DNA of 64,000 nucleotides from Gemmatimonadaceae bacterium (lineage in GTDB: Bacteria > Gemmatimonadota > Gemmatimonadetes > Gemmatimonadales > Gemmatimonadaceae): contig JBBEBQ010000025.1 in the NCBI GenBank assembly GCA_040882285.1, forward strand, positions 177,754-241,753, given 5' to 3'. Under the pieces are notes generated by a model that saw only the letters and a program-made list of their open reading frames with translations, was not told the origin of the DNA and ran no database searches. The position numbers and the translations under genes are program-made. Shown here piece after piece: positions 1 through 7,618 of the stretch (its first letter is position 1; each line of letters begins with the position of its first letter).

Positions 1-662
1 TTCTCGGCGTACGCGGCCGCGCTCTCCCACGACGCGAACGCGTCGCCGGAGAGCGTCGGCGGCGGAGGCGCAGCGCCGCGCGAGCGGTCGAGCCAGCCGT
101 ACGCCTCCCGCGTGGAGACGTGCACGGGAGGAATCGCCAGCATGACGGGGCGTGCCGGGAGAGGGGGGAGCGACATCAGCCGCTCGCCGCGGCCCCAACC
201 CACCGCGATGACATGGTCGCTCGCGAGGAACGGAACGTCCGAGCCGATCGTCGCGGCCAGCGCCAGCAGCTCCGCGGGCGGCAGCCGTGCCGGCGCGAGG
301 GCGTCGAGGGCGCGCAGCACGGCGGCGGCGTCGGCGCTGCCGCCACCGAGACCCGCGCCGACCGGAATCACCTTCTCGACACGAATGTCGACGTGGGGGT
401 GCCAGTCGGCCCGCCGCATGTACGACTTCGCCGCGAGCAGCGCGAGGTTCTGCTCGGCGGGCCCGCTCGCCATCACCAGCGACTCGTCGCCATGGACGTC
501 GAGCTCGACGCCGCCGCCGTCGGACACCGACACGGTGATCCTGTCGGCCAGCTCCAGTCGCTGGAATACCGTCTCGATCGAGTGGTAGCCGGTATCCCGG
601 AGACCCAGGACCTTGAGGCGAAGATTGATCTTCGCCTGCGCTGCGACCCGAACGGCGCTCAA
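1..662 (-). CDS. ispE: 4-diphosphocytidyl-2-C-methyl-D-erythritol kinase, 3' part cut by window edge
   Basis: This enzyme phosphorylates CDP-methylerythritol in the non-mevalonate isoprenoid pathway. The translated minus strand begins AQAKINLRLKVLGLRDTGYH, the usual IspE N-terminus with the KINL block, and continues to the GHMP-kinase ATP loop PVGAGLGGGSADAAA around residue 100. About 220 codons are present and the C-terminus lies beyond position 1. I place the start at a TTG at 660-662 because it overlaps the TGA of the upstream gene as TTGA (659-662) and nothing better lies in frame. Translational coupling to the upstream membrane-protein gene is likely. Family assignment is firm; the start is an inference. 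Confidence 0.9.
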   Translation of the reverse strand, partial: MSAVRVAAQAKINLRLKVLGLRDTGYHSIETVFQRLELADRITVSVSDGGGVELDVHGDESLVMASGPAEQNLALLAAKSYMRRADWHPHVDIRVEKVIPVGAGLGGGSADAAAVLRALDALAPARLPPAELLALAATIGSDVPFLASDHVIAVGWGRGERLMSLPPLPARPVMLAIPPVHVSTREAYGWLDRSRGAAPPPPTLSGDAFASWESAAAYAE

Positions 663-1669
663 CGCGTCTCGGGCGCCGCTTTGAGATCGCGGAAGTGCAT
701 GCCGAGGTGAACGAAGTAGTACGCGCCCATCAGCGTGATGGGAATGAACGTGAGGATGTGGAAGCCGATCGCCCAGCTGGTCGCGAGCGCGGCGGACACT
801 CCGTACACCGCGAGCGTGAGCACGGCGATCGCCTCGAACACCCCGAAGAACCCGGGCGCCGACGGCAGCGCCACGCCGAATCCGGTGACGGTCTGCACGA
901 ACAGAGCGGCGGAGAACGGGAGATCTATGCCGACTGCCAGAAACCCGAGCCAGGTTGCGAGCCCGTTGATCAGCCAGTGCACCAGAGTCCAGAGGAACAC
1001 CAGGAAGAACCTGCGCGGGCTGCGCATTACGCTGAGCCCGTCGCTGAAGCGCTGCAGCGCGACCCGGCCGCGCTCCTCGAGCTTCGGCGAGATCCGGCGG
1101 GAAAAGATCACGAACGTCACGATGAGCGCGCGCGGGAAGAACACCAGCAGGTAGACGATCGCCAGCATCGCCCCGGTCAGGGCGATCCCCCCGAGCGCCC
1201 AGTCGGCGAGCGGCTGCCCTGCGATCTTCGCGTTGGCGGGAAACGCGGGATCCATGACCGCTACGAGCCCGAGCGCGAGCAGGACGACCGCGTCGAACAA
1301 TCGGTCCACGACCAGCGAGGCGACCGAGGTCGAGAACGGGACGCGCGGCACCTCGCGGGTCAGCGCGAACGCGCGCGCCAGCTCTCCGGCGCGCGCGGGG
1401 AGCACGTTGTTGATCATCATGCCGATGGCCGTGGCGCGCCAGAGCGGGCCGAACGGAGTGCCGGGCGCCACGGGCTCGAGAATCACGCGCCACCGGAGCG
1501 CGCGGATCGGAAAGATGATTGTCGCGGCGAACGTCGCCCAGAAGAAGAGCCACGGGTTGGAGCGGGACAGCTCGGCCCACACGGTGGCGGGCGAGACGTC
1601 GCGCAGGACCCACAGCAGCAGCGCACCACTCAGGAGGAAGCCTGCGAGGCTGCGCCAACCGGACTTCAT
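659..1669 (-). CDS. Flippase-like membrane protein (UPF0104 / lysylphosphatidylglycerol synthase TM family)
   Basis: A 336-residue integral membrane protein with about eight hydrophobic segments. It carries the family pattern near residues 60-110, an arginine-rich turn (RALRWRVIL) followed by NNVLPARAGELARA, and a glycine/proline-rich late segment (GVALPSAPGFFGVFEA). Members of this family resemble the flippase half of MprF and the YbhN proteins; some move lipids or glycolipids, but the substrate cannot be told from sequence. The soluble synthase domain of MprF is absent. The ATG at 1669 follows the Hpt-like gene stop by a few bases, and its own stop overlaps the ispE start, so it sits inside a minus-strand operon. 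Confidence 0.8.
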   Translation of the reverse strand: MKSGWRSLAGFLLSGALLLWVLRDVSPATVWAELSRSNPWLFFWATFAATIIFPIRALRWRVILEPVAPGTPFGPLWRATAIGMMINNVLPARAGELARAFALTREVPRVPFSTSVASLVVDRLFDAVVLLALGLVAVMDPAFPANAKIAGQPLADWALGGIALTGAMLAIVYLLVFFPRALIVTFVIFSRRISPKLEERGRVALQRFSDGLSVMRSPRRFFLVFLWTLVHWLINGLATWLGFLAVGIDLPFSAALFVQTVTGFGVALPSAPGFFGVFEAIAVLTLAVYGVSAALATSWAIGFHILTFIPITLMGAYYFVHLGMHFRDLKAAPETR

Positions 1670-1674
1670 GAAGT

Positions 1675-2628
1675 TCAGGCCGACGCGGCTAGTTCCATCA
1701 GATCCATGAGCTCGTCGAGCTCTTCCGGAGTCGGCTCGCGCGCGGCGGCTGCCTGCGCGGCGCGGATCTCGCGCGCCCGCGCCAGTGCCGCGCGTCCCGT
1801 GTACAGCAGTGACTCGATGGGGACGAGTCCACCGGCTGCCGCCGTTGCCGCCGCCGCACTGTCCAGCTCCATCCCCTCGAGGCCCGCCAATCCCTGCGAG
1901 ATAAGAGACTGAAGATCCCGCCCGCGCGGCGTCGCGCGCTCGTCATCGGCGAGAGGCCGCGGCTGCGGCGGCGTGGGGGTTCGAGCCGGAGCCCGCGGCT
2001 CCGGTTGCTCGCTTGTGCCGGGCTGGAAAGAGGCGGGTGCGGCGCTCGGGGGAGCGGCCGGCTCGCGTCGCGGACGCTCGGCTCGCGCGGTCCCTCCGTC
2101 CGCTTTCTCCGGCGGCGGCTCGCGCAGCTGCTGCTCGAACTGCGTCTGCGGCGTGACCGCGACATGGATGACGTGCGGCCCGGGATCGTCGTGAAACAGC
2201 CGCGCAATCGGCACGACCATGGGGCCGCTCTTCTTTTCTTCCGCCGGCGTGAAAGCGTGGAGCGCGTCCGCGATCGCGGCCGCCCGCTCGCTCTCGCCGG
2301 GACCCCACGAGCCGGCGGAGGAGATGAGCTCAGGCAGCTCATACAGCACCGCCTGCAGAGAGTACGACAGCGGCTCGGTCCACTGGATGCGACGCGTGTG
2401 AATCGCCCGCGCGATCCGCTCCATCCGGTGCGCGACGACGGCGAGGTCGCTGAGCCGCACCATGATGGCCGCCCCGCGAATGCCGCGGGCGGCGCTCAGC
2501 ATCTTGCCAGTATCGCGCTCGGCCGCCGGCAGCCACATGATCTCGCGCAGGGCGTCGGCGTAGCCGACGGCTTCGGCCACGAAGAACTCGAGCAGCCGCG
2601 CGGGCACGTTGGAGGCTGAAGTTGCCAT
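1675..2628 (-). CDS. Hpt-like helical protein with disordered Pro/Ala-rich linker
   Basis: About 317 residues. The first 110 or so form predicted helices that resemble a histidine phosphotransfer (Hpt) domain of chemotaxis kinases (SAARGIRGAAIMVRLSDLAV, then VVAHRMERIARAI). Where the Hpt motif has its phospho-accepting His before K-G, this protein appears to have Arg before R-G, so phosphotransfer by the usual route is doubtful. Residues about 130-220 are Pro, Ala, Arg and Glu rich and probably unstructured; the C-terminal 80 residues are Ala-rich helix. I use the ATG at 2628; a TTG at 2637, 2 nt after the pdxJ stop, is an alternative. No other family was recognised. Confidence 0.6.
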   Translation of the reverse strand: MATSASNVPARLLEFFVAEAVGYADALREIMWLPAAERDTGKMLSAARGIRGAAIMVRLSDLAVVAHRMERIARAIHTRRIQWTEPLSYSLQAVLYELPELISSAGSWGPGESERAAAIADALHAFTPAEEKKSGPMVVPIARLFHDDPGPHVIHVAVTPQTQFEQQLREPPPEKADGGTARAERPRREPAAPPSAAPASFQPGTSEQPEPRAPARTPTPPQPRPLADDERATPRGRDLQSLISQGLAGLEGMELDSAAAATAAAGGLVPIESLLYTGRAALARAREIRAAQAAAAREPTPEELDELMDLMELAASA

Positions 2629-2639
2629 CGGCGTCAACT

Positions 2640-3392
2640 CTATGGCGGCGGAGGTGCGACGTCAAACATCCGGGCGGAGCTCATGGCCTCCTTTATCTCC
2701 GCGACGGCGGCCCCGAGGCCGACGAACAGCGCTCGACTGACGATGGAGTGGCCGATGTTCAGCTCCTCGATCTCGGCGATCGCGCTGACCGGACGAACGT
2801 TGGCGATGGACAGGCCGTGCCCCGCGTGGACCGCGATTCCGAGCGCGGCGGCGCGCTCCGCCGCATGGCGCAGCTCGTCCAGTCGCGCGCGCTCCTCCGG
2901 CGTGTGCGAGTACCGCCCGGTGTGCAGCTCCACGGCGTCGCACCCGAGATCGCGCGACCGCTCGACGCTGTCCATGGTCGGATCGACGAACAGCGAAGCG
3001 CGGATGCCGGCGGAGCGCAGCTCCTCGATCGCCGCGCGAATGCGCCCCGGTTCGTGGGCCAGGTCCAGTCCCCCCTCGGTCGTAACTTCCTCGCGCCGCT
3101 CGGGTACGAGAGTCACCTGCTCCGGCTTCGTCACGAGCGCCATGGCGAGCATCTCGGGCACGCAGGCCAGCTCGAGATTGAAGTATGTTTTAATGACCTT
3201 TCGCAGTCCCCGCACGTCTGAGTCTTGTACGTGACGCCGGTCCTCCCGCAGATGGGCCGTGATTCCGTCCGCTCCTGCGGCCTCGCACACGCGCGCGGCC
3301 TCGAGCGGATCGGGCTCGCTCCCGCGACGCGCCTGACGCAGAGTCGCGACGTGATCGACGTTGATGTACAGCCGTTGGCGGGTTGCTGGCAT
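2640..3392 (-). CDS. pdxJ: Pyridoxine 5'-phosphate synthase
   Basis: PdxJ condenses 1-deoxyxylulose 5-phosphate with aminoacetone phosphate to make pyridoxine phosphate, the last ring-closing step of vitamin B6 synthesis. The 250-residue protein has the family length and hallmarks: YINVDHVATLRQARRG at the N-terminus with the phosphate-binding region, GADGITAHLREDRRHVQDSD, the catalytic Glu in ELHTGRYS, and HAGHGL followed by EELNIGHSIVSRA. The ATG at 3390-3392 fits the family start. It is the first gene of a minus-strand run (pdxJ, Hpt-like, flippase-like, ispE) and is divergent from the lipoprotein gene at 3427. Confidence 0.95.
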   Translation of the reverse strand: MPATRQRLYINVDHVATLRQARRGSEPDPLEAARVCEAAGADGITAHLREDRRHVQDSDVRGLRKVIKTYFNLELACVPEMLAMALVTKPEQVTLVPERREEVTTEGGLDLAHEPGRIRAAIEELRSAGIRASLFVDPTMDSVERSRDLGCDAVELHTGRYSHTPEERARLDELRHAAERAAALGIAVHAGHGLSIANVRPVSAIAEIEELNIGHSIVSRALFVGLGAAVAEIKEAMSSARMFDVAPPPP

Positions 3393-3426
3393 TTTTCCCG
3401 GCGGTTAGGTTCGCTTTCCCCGCAGC

Positions 3427-3906
3427 ATGGAGCCGTACGTGCGCAAACCGATCTTGTTGACAGCTGTGCTTCTCTCCCTGGCCGCGTGCGCGACGGCGCC
3501 CATCGCGAACCCGGGTCCCGCGCCTTCGACGAACGACGGGCTCGGCGCACTGGCGCCGCGGCTGGCGGTCGACGCGTTTCTCGAGGCGGTGCGGACCGAA
3601 GACCTACAGGCCATCGGCGCCACCTGGGGAACGTCGCGGGGTCCGGCCCGCGAGACGATCGAACGGACGGAGCTGGAGAAGCGCGCCATCATCCTGCAGT
3701 GCTACCTGCAGCACGACAGCTACCGGGTGCTTGGCGAGGTTCCGGGCGAGGCGGGACGCCGCGTGGTCCGCGTGGAGATCACCCGCGGAAACCAGAAACG
3801 GCAGCCCAGCCTGCACACCGTGCAGGGCCCGCGCGGAAGATGGTACGTCGAGAACGTCGACCTCGCGGCCGTGCGGGACTTTTGCGGGCTCGGATTGACG
3901 TCCTGA
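3427..3906 (+). CDS. Small predicted lipoprotein
   Basis: A 159-residue protein with a classic lipoprotein signal: positively charged start, hydrophobic stretch LLTAVLLSLAAC with the lipobox cysteine at residue 21, then a Pro-rich tether. The mature part (residues about 45-159) is a compact alpha/beta domain with DAFLEAVRTEDLQAIGATWG, a pattern like NTF2-fold or DUF4878-type lipoproteins that start with a helix of similar spacing. No catalytic motif is visible. It stands alone between pdxJ (divergent) and the epimerase gene (convergent). Function unknown. Confidence 0.7.
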   Translation: MEPYVRKPILLTAVLLSLAACATAPIANPGPAPSTNDGLGALAPRLAVDAFLEAVRTEDLQAIGATWGTSRGPARETIERTELEKRAIILQCYLQHDSYRVLGEVPGEAGRRVVRVEITRGNQKRQPSLHTVQGPRGRWYVENVDLAAVRDFCGLGLTS

Positions 3907-3923
3907 GGCGGGCGGCGTCGTAG

Positions 3924-4334
3924 TCAGCCCTCGGTGAGCTCGACCAGAATGCCGCCGGTGGATCGCGGGTGGAGAAAGGCGATCCGCTTGCCTTCGGCGC
4001 CGATGCGCGGGACCTGATCCACCAGCTCCACCCCCTTCGCCCTGCATTTCTCCAGCATCGCCTCCAGGTCCGGGACGGCGAAGCAGATATGATGGATCCC
4101 GGGGCCGCGCCTGGCGACGAAGCGGCCAATCGGCGAGGCCTCGTCGCTCGACTCCAGCAGCTCCACGAGCGATCCGCCCGCGTCGAACGCCTCGATCCGC
4201 GCGCCGTCCGAGTCGCTGACCGGGACACTCTCGAGTCCGAGCACGTCCCGGTAGAACGGGAGCTGCGCGTCGATCGCGCTGAGCGCGATCCCCACGTGCG
4301 CGATTCGCGTAGCCTGGCCTGTTGGATGGGTCAT
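3924..4334 (-). CDS. mce: Methylmalonyl-CoA epimerase
   Basis: A 136-residue VOC-fold protein. It interconverts (R)- and (S)-methylmalonyl-CoA in propionate metabolism. The two VOC repeats are clear: HVGIAL near the N-terminus with a metal-binding His, LPFYRDVLGLE, then GIHHICFAVPDLEAMLEKC with the second metal His, and the C-terminal ILVELTEG that supplies the metal Glu. This combination is typical of the epimerase rather than of glyoxalase or dioxygenase relatives. It is convergent with the lipoprotein gene and divergent from trxA. Confidence 0.88.
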   Translation of the reverse strand: MTHPTGQATRIAHVGIALSAIDAQLPFYRDVLGLESVPVSDSDGARIEAFDAGGSLVELLESSDEASPIGRFVARRGPGIHHICFAVPDLEAMLEKCRAKGVELVDQVPRIGAEGKRIAFLHPRSTGGILVELTEG

Positions 4335-4411
4335 TAGATTACCGCACTGTAGGCATGATCTTCGCTAATTGTGCACAACAGGCGCAGACCCGCGCCACGG
4401 AGGAATAGATA

Positions 4412-4738
4412 ATGTCGCACGCGGTCACAGTCACGGACGCCGATTTCGAGAGTGTAGTGGAGCAGGACACGGGCCTCACCGTGGTCGACTTCTGGGCGAC
4501 CTGGTGCGCGCCGTGCCGCATGATCGCGCCGGTGCTGGAGCAGCTGGCGGAGGAATATGCGGGCAAGGCCAAGGTCGCCAAGCTCGACGTCGACACCAAC
4601 GTCCGGACCGCGAGCCGGTTTCAGGTCAGATCCATCCCGACGCTCCTGTTCTTCAAGAACGGCAAGGTCGTGGATCAGGTGATCGGCGCCGTGCCGAAGC
4701 AGCAGCTGGAGATGAAGTTCAAGGAGCACGCCGCATAG
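4412..4738 (+). CDS. trxA: Thioredoxin
   Basis: A 108-residue thioredoxin with the active-site motif WCAPCR (the C-x-x-C is CAPC) after VVDFWAT, and the cis-proline loop RSIPTLLFFKNG. It reduces protein disulfides in the cytoplasm with electrons from thioredoxin reductase. The ATG is preceded by GGAGG eight bases upstream. The TAG stop at 4736-4738 overlaps the probable ATA start of rsmI, and the last codons contain AAGGAG, which would act as the rsmI ribosome binding site. Confidence 0.96.
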   Translation: MSHAVTVTDADFESVVEQDTGLTVVDFWATWCAPCRMIAPVLEQLAEEYAGKAKVAKLDVDTNVRTASRFQVRSIPTLLFFKNGKVVDQVIGAVPKQQLEMKFKEHAA

Positions 4739-5559
4739 CGGGTCGGCTCTATCTCGTCAGCACGCCGATCGGAAACCTCGGCGACATCTCCTTTCGCGCC
4801 GTCGAGGTCCTCCGGTCCGTCGCCGTCATCCTGGCGGAGGACACGCGCCACTCCCGCCGGCTGCTTGACCATTACGAAGTAGCGACACCCACCAGCGCGT
4901 ACCACGAGCACAATGAGGCGCGGGCCACCCCGAAGATTCTCGAGCGGCTGGCCGCGGGCCAGGACGTAGCGCTCATCTCGGACGCGGGCACGCCGCTGCT
5001 GTCGGATCCCGGCGCGCGGCTCGTGGCCGATGCGATCGAAGCGGGTTTCGATGTCGTGCCGGTCCCCGGCGCATCAGCGCTGCTGGCGGCGCTGGCGGGC
5101 GCCGGTCTCGGCGCCGAGCGATTCACTTTCTTCGGATTTCTGGAGCGGCGCGGACGCGCGCGCGCCGAGGCCATCGCCGAGATCGCCGCGACGCCGCACA
5201 CGTGCGTGCTGTACGAGGCGCCGGGTCGAGTCGGGGCGACACTGCGGAACCTGGTCGAGGCGGGGATGGGCGAGCGGACGTGCGCGGTGGCGCGGGAGCT
5301 GACGAAGAAGTTCGAGGAGTTCAGGCGGGGGACGGTCGCCGGGTTGGCGGAGCACTACGGAGATGAGGGACCAAGGGGAGAGGTCGTCATCGTCCTCGGC
5401 CCAAAGGCGGAAGAGCAGGTAGACGAGGACGAGCTGCGAAAGCACGCGGATGCGCTGCGGGACGAGGGAAAGACGCCGCGGGAGATCGTGGCCGGGTTGA
5501 TCGCGATGGGGGCGTCACGGAACCTTGCGTACAGATTGGGCCACGAACGAGCTCCATGA
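4735..5559 (+). CDS. rsmI: 16S rRNA 2'-O-ribose C1402 methyltransferase, probable ATA start
   Basis: RsmI methylates the ribose of C1402 in 16S rRNA using S-adenosylmethionine. The product of about 274 residues begins AGRLYLVSTPIGNLGDISFR, the family N-terminus, and contains SYHEHNE-like AYHEHNE, ALISDAGTPLLSDPG and VVPVPGASALLAAL, with GEVVIVLGP near the end. There is no ATG, GTG or TTG in this frame between the region inside trxA and the start of homology. AAGGAG at 4721-4726 lies 8 nt before ATA at 4735-4737, which overlaps the trxA TAG as ATAG. I therefore place the start at ATA. A longer frame open into trxA is an out-of-frame shadow. Confidence 0.88.
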   Translation: MAGRLYLVSTPIGNLGDISFRAVEVLRSVAVILAEDTRHSRRLLDHYEVATPTSAYHEHNEARATPKILERLAAGQDVALISDAGTPLLSDPGARLVADAIEAGFDVVPVPGASALLAALAGAGLGAERFTFFGFLERRGRARAEAIAEIAATPHTCVLYEAPGRVGATLRNLVEAGMGERTCAVARELTKKFEEFRRGTVAGLAEHYGDEGPRGEVVIVLGPKAEEQVDEDELRKHADALRDEGKTPREIVAGLIAMGASRNLAYRLGHERAP

Positions 5560-5570
5560 ATATTCCAGAC

Positions 5571-5728
5571 GGAATCCAGGCCGTGAGCAGTGAGCGATTA
5601 GCTGTCAGCTATCAGGCAACTGACATTCGGACGTGTCGTTGCATTTCGCCGGCAAAATCCCTTGCCCGTCCAAATCGAGTTGCCTGACGGCTGACAGCTG
5701 AATGCTCGAAGCTCACGGCCTGGATTCC
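5571..5728. repeat. Long imperfect inverted repeat with heptad periodicity
   Basis: The arms at 5571-5621 and 5678-5728 are 51 nt each and match at 43 of 51 positions as reverse complements, separated by a 56-nt centre. The central part of each arm has a 7-nt rhythm (GTGAGCA, GTGAGCG, then units around AGC). It starts 11 nt after the rsmI stop, so it could act as a transcription or mRNA 3'-end structure, but it lacks the simple stem plus U-run of a standard terminator. It may belong to the same class as the other heptad palindromes in this window. Confidence 0.75.
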
Positions 5729-5736
5729 GCCTGATT

Positions 5737-5790
5737 CTCGCTCGGACCATCCGGCTCGCTCGGACCATCCGGCTCGCTCGGACCATCCAG
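5737..5790 (+). repeat. Three tandem copies of an 18-nt unit
   Basis: The unit CTCGCTCGGACCATCCGG occurs at 5737-5754 and 5755-5772 without change and at 5773-5790 with one change near its end. It lies 20 nt upstream of the FAH-family gene start, where promoter or operator DNA would be expected. Confidence 0.9.
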
Positions 5791-5810
5791 CAGACGCTAG
5801 ATTTGCCCTC

Positions 5811-6434
5811 ATGTCGAAAACTGTTCTTCCCGGCAAAATCGTCTGCGTCGGCCGGAACTACGTCGAGCATGCCAAGGAGCTCGGCAACGAGGTCCCGACG
5901 GCTCCGCTGATCTTCCTCAAGCCTCCGTCCGCCGTCATTGCCGACGGCGATCCCATCCGGCTTCCATCGGCTTCGCAGCAGGTCGAGTTCGAGGGCGAGA
6001 TCGGAGTCGTCGTAGGCAAGCGGCTGACGCGCGCGAGCGAGGCCGAAGCGCGGAGCGCGATCCGGGGGATCGCCGCGGTCAACGACGTGACCGCGCGCGA
6101 TCTGCAGAAGACCGACGGCCAGTGGACGCGCGCGAAGGGCTTCGATTCGTTCTGCCCGATCGGGTCCGAGTCGAACGGCATTCCCGATCTGGGCAACCTC
6201 ACCGTGGTGACGCGCGTCAACGGCGAGGAGCGACAGCGCGGCTCCAGCTCGCAGATGGTGTTCTCGATCCCGATGCTGCTGTCGTACATCTCCAACATCA
6301 TGACGCTCGAGCCGGGCGACCTGATCGCGACCGGCACGCCGTCCGGCGTGGGCCGGCTCTCGCCGGGCGACGTCGTGGAAGTCGAGATCGAGGGAGTGAG
6401 CCGCGTGAGCAATCCCGTGGCGGAGAGCCGCTGA
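5811..6434 (+). CDS. Fumarylacetoacetate hydrolase (FAH) family protein
   Basis: A 207-residue protein of the short FAH family (acylpyruvase, oxaloacetate decarboxylase or hydratase activities on small diacids). It has KIVCVGRNYVEHAKEL at the N-terminus, FLKPPSAVI, then the metal site in QVEFEGEIGVVVGK, NDVTARDLQK, TRAKGFDSFCPIG, and the C-terminal GDLIATGTPSGVG. These residues are those that bind Mg2+ and the substrate in the family. The exact substrate cannot be read from sequence. Its TGA at 6432-6434 shares a base with the ATG of the aminotransferase gene (TGATG), so the two are translated together. Confidence 0.9.
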   Translation: MSKTVLPGKIVCVGRNYVEHAKELGNEVPTAPLIFLKPPSAVIADGDPIRLPSASQQVEFEGEIGVVVGKRLTRASEAEARSAIRGIAAVNDVTARDLQKTDGQWTRAKGFDSFCPIGSESNGIPDLGNLTVVTRVNGEERQRGSSSQMVFSIPMLLSYISNIMTLEPGDLIATGTPSGVGRLSPGDVVEVEIEGVSRVSNPVAESR

Positions 6435-7618
6435 TGCCGCCGTACACGAAGCGCGTGCTCGCCCTGCCGGAGTACCCGCTCGGCAAGATCCCGGCGCGCA
6501 AGCGCGAGCTCATCGCGCAGGGCGTGGACGTGATCGACCTCGGGGCCGGCGACGCGGACCTCGCCCCGCCCGAAGTCGCCGTGAAGCGGATTCAGCGAGA
6601 AGTCGAGCGGCCGGAGATCAGCCGCTATGGCTTCGCCCTTGGGCTCATGGAGTACCGCGAGGCGATCGTGCGCTTCATGCAGCGCCGCTTCGGCCAGAAG
6701 TTCGATCCCATGACGGAGGTCGTGCCGCTGATCGGATCGAAGGAAGGAATCGCGCATCTCGCGCTCGCGTATCTCGAGCGGGGCGACGTGTCGATCATGC
6801 CGGAGCCGGGCTACCTCGCATACCTCGGCGGAACTCTCCTGGCGGAAGGCGAGGCGTACAGGTACGCGCTCCGCCCGGACAACGACTTTCTGGTGGATCT
6901 CGACGAGGTTCCCGCCGACGTCCTCGAGCGGGCGAAGATCCTGTACCTGAATTATCCGGGCAACCCTACGGGTGCCATCGCGCCACCAACCTACCTGAAG
7001 GGGATCGTCGACCGCTGCAAGGAACTCGACATCCTGCTGGTGTATGACAATGCCTACTCCGAGCTCGCGTTCGACGGCTACGTGCCGCCGAGCATCTTCG
7101 AGATCGAGGGCGCGCGGGAAGTCGCGATCGAGTTCCACTCGATGTCGAAGACGTACAACATGACCGGATGGCGCTGCGGCTGGGCGTGCGGCAATCCGGA
7201 GATCGTCTGGCCGCTCGCCAAAGTGAAGTCGTTCATCGACACAGGGGTATTTCTGGGAATTCAGGCCGCGGCGGCAACGGCGCTCGACAACTGGGAGGAT
7301 TGGGCGCCGCGCAACGCAGCGGTGTTCCAGGAGCGGCGCGACGCGGCGGTCGAGAGCTTCGCCGGGGCCGGCTTTCCCTGCGTCAGCCCCAAGGCGTCCA
7401 TGTATCTCTGGCTGCCGCTGCCGTCGAGCATCCCGAGCGCCGAGTTCGCGACCAAGCTCATGGAAGAGGAGGGGGTCGTGGTGCTTCCGGGCTCGGCGTT
7501 CGGACCGGGAGGGGAGGGCTTCTTTCGCGTGTCGTTCATTACTTCGCCGGCCAGAATTCGCGAAGCGGCGGCGCGTGCCGGCCGCGTGCTGGCGAGCTAC
7601 GGAGCCGTAGCGGCGTGA
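6434..7618 (+). CDS. Class I/II aminotransferase (LL-DAP / DapC-like)
   Basis: A 394-residue fold-type I PLP aminotransferase. Visible markers are DLGAGDADLAPP near the N-terminus, the NYPGNPTGA block with the Asn that contacts PLP, VYDNAYSELAFDG with the Asp and Tyr, SMSKTYNMTGWRCGW with the PLP lysine in SMSK, and the C-terminal FFRVSFITSPARIREAAAR with the substrate-binding Arg. The overall pattern is closest to the LL-diaminopimelate / N-succinyl-DAP aminotransferase group, so a role in lysine and peptidoglycan precursor synthesis is plausible but not proven. It is coupled upstream to the FAH gene and downstream to the next gene by a GTGA overlap. Confidence 0.85.
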   Translation: MPPYTKRVLALPEYPLGKIPARKRELIAQGVDVIDLGAGDADLAPPEVAVKRIQREVERPEISRYGFALGLMEYREAIVRFMQRRFGQKFDPMTEVVPLIGSKEGIAHLALAYLERGDVSIMPEPGYLAYLGGTLLAEGEAYRYALRPDNDFLVDLDEVPADVLERAKILYLNYPGNPTGAIAPPTYLKGIVDRCKELDILLVYDNAYSELAFDGYVPPSIFEIEGAREVAIEFHSMSKTYNMTGWRCGWACGNPEIVWPLAKVKSFIDTGVFLGIQAAAATALDNWEDWAPRNAAVFQERRDAAVESFAGAGFPCVSPKASMYLWLPLPSSIPSAEFATKLMEEEGVVVLPGSAFGPGGEGFFRVSFITSPARIREAAARAGRVLASYGAVAA

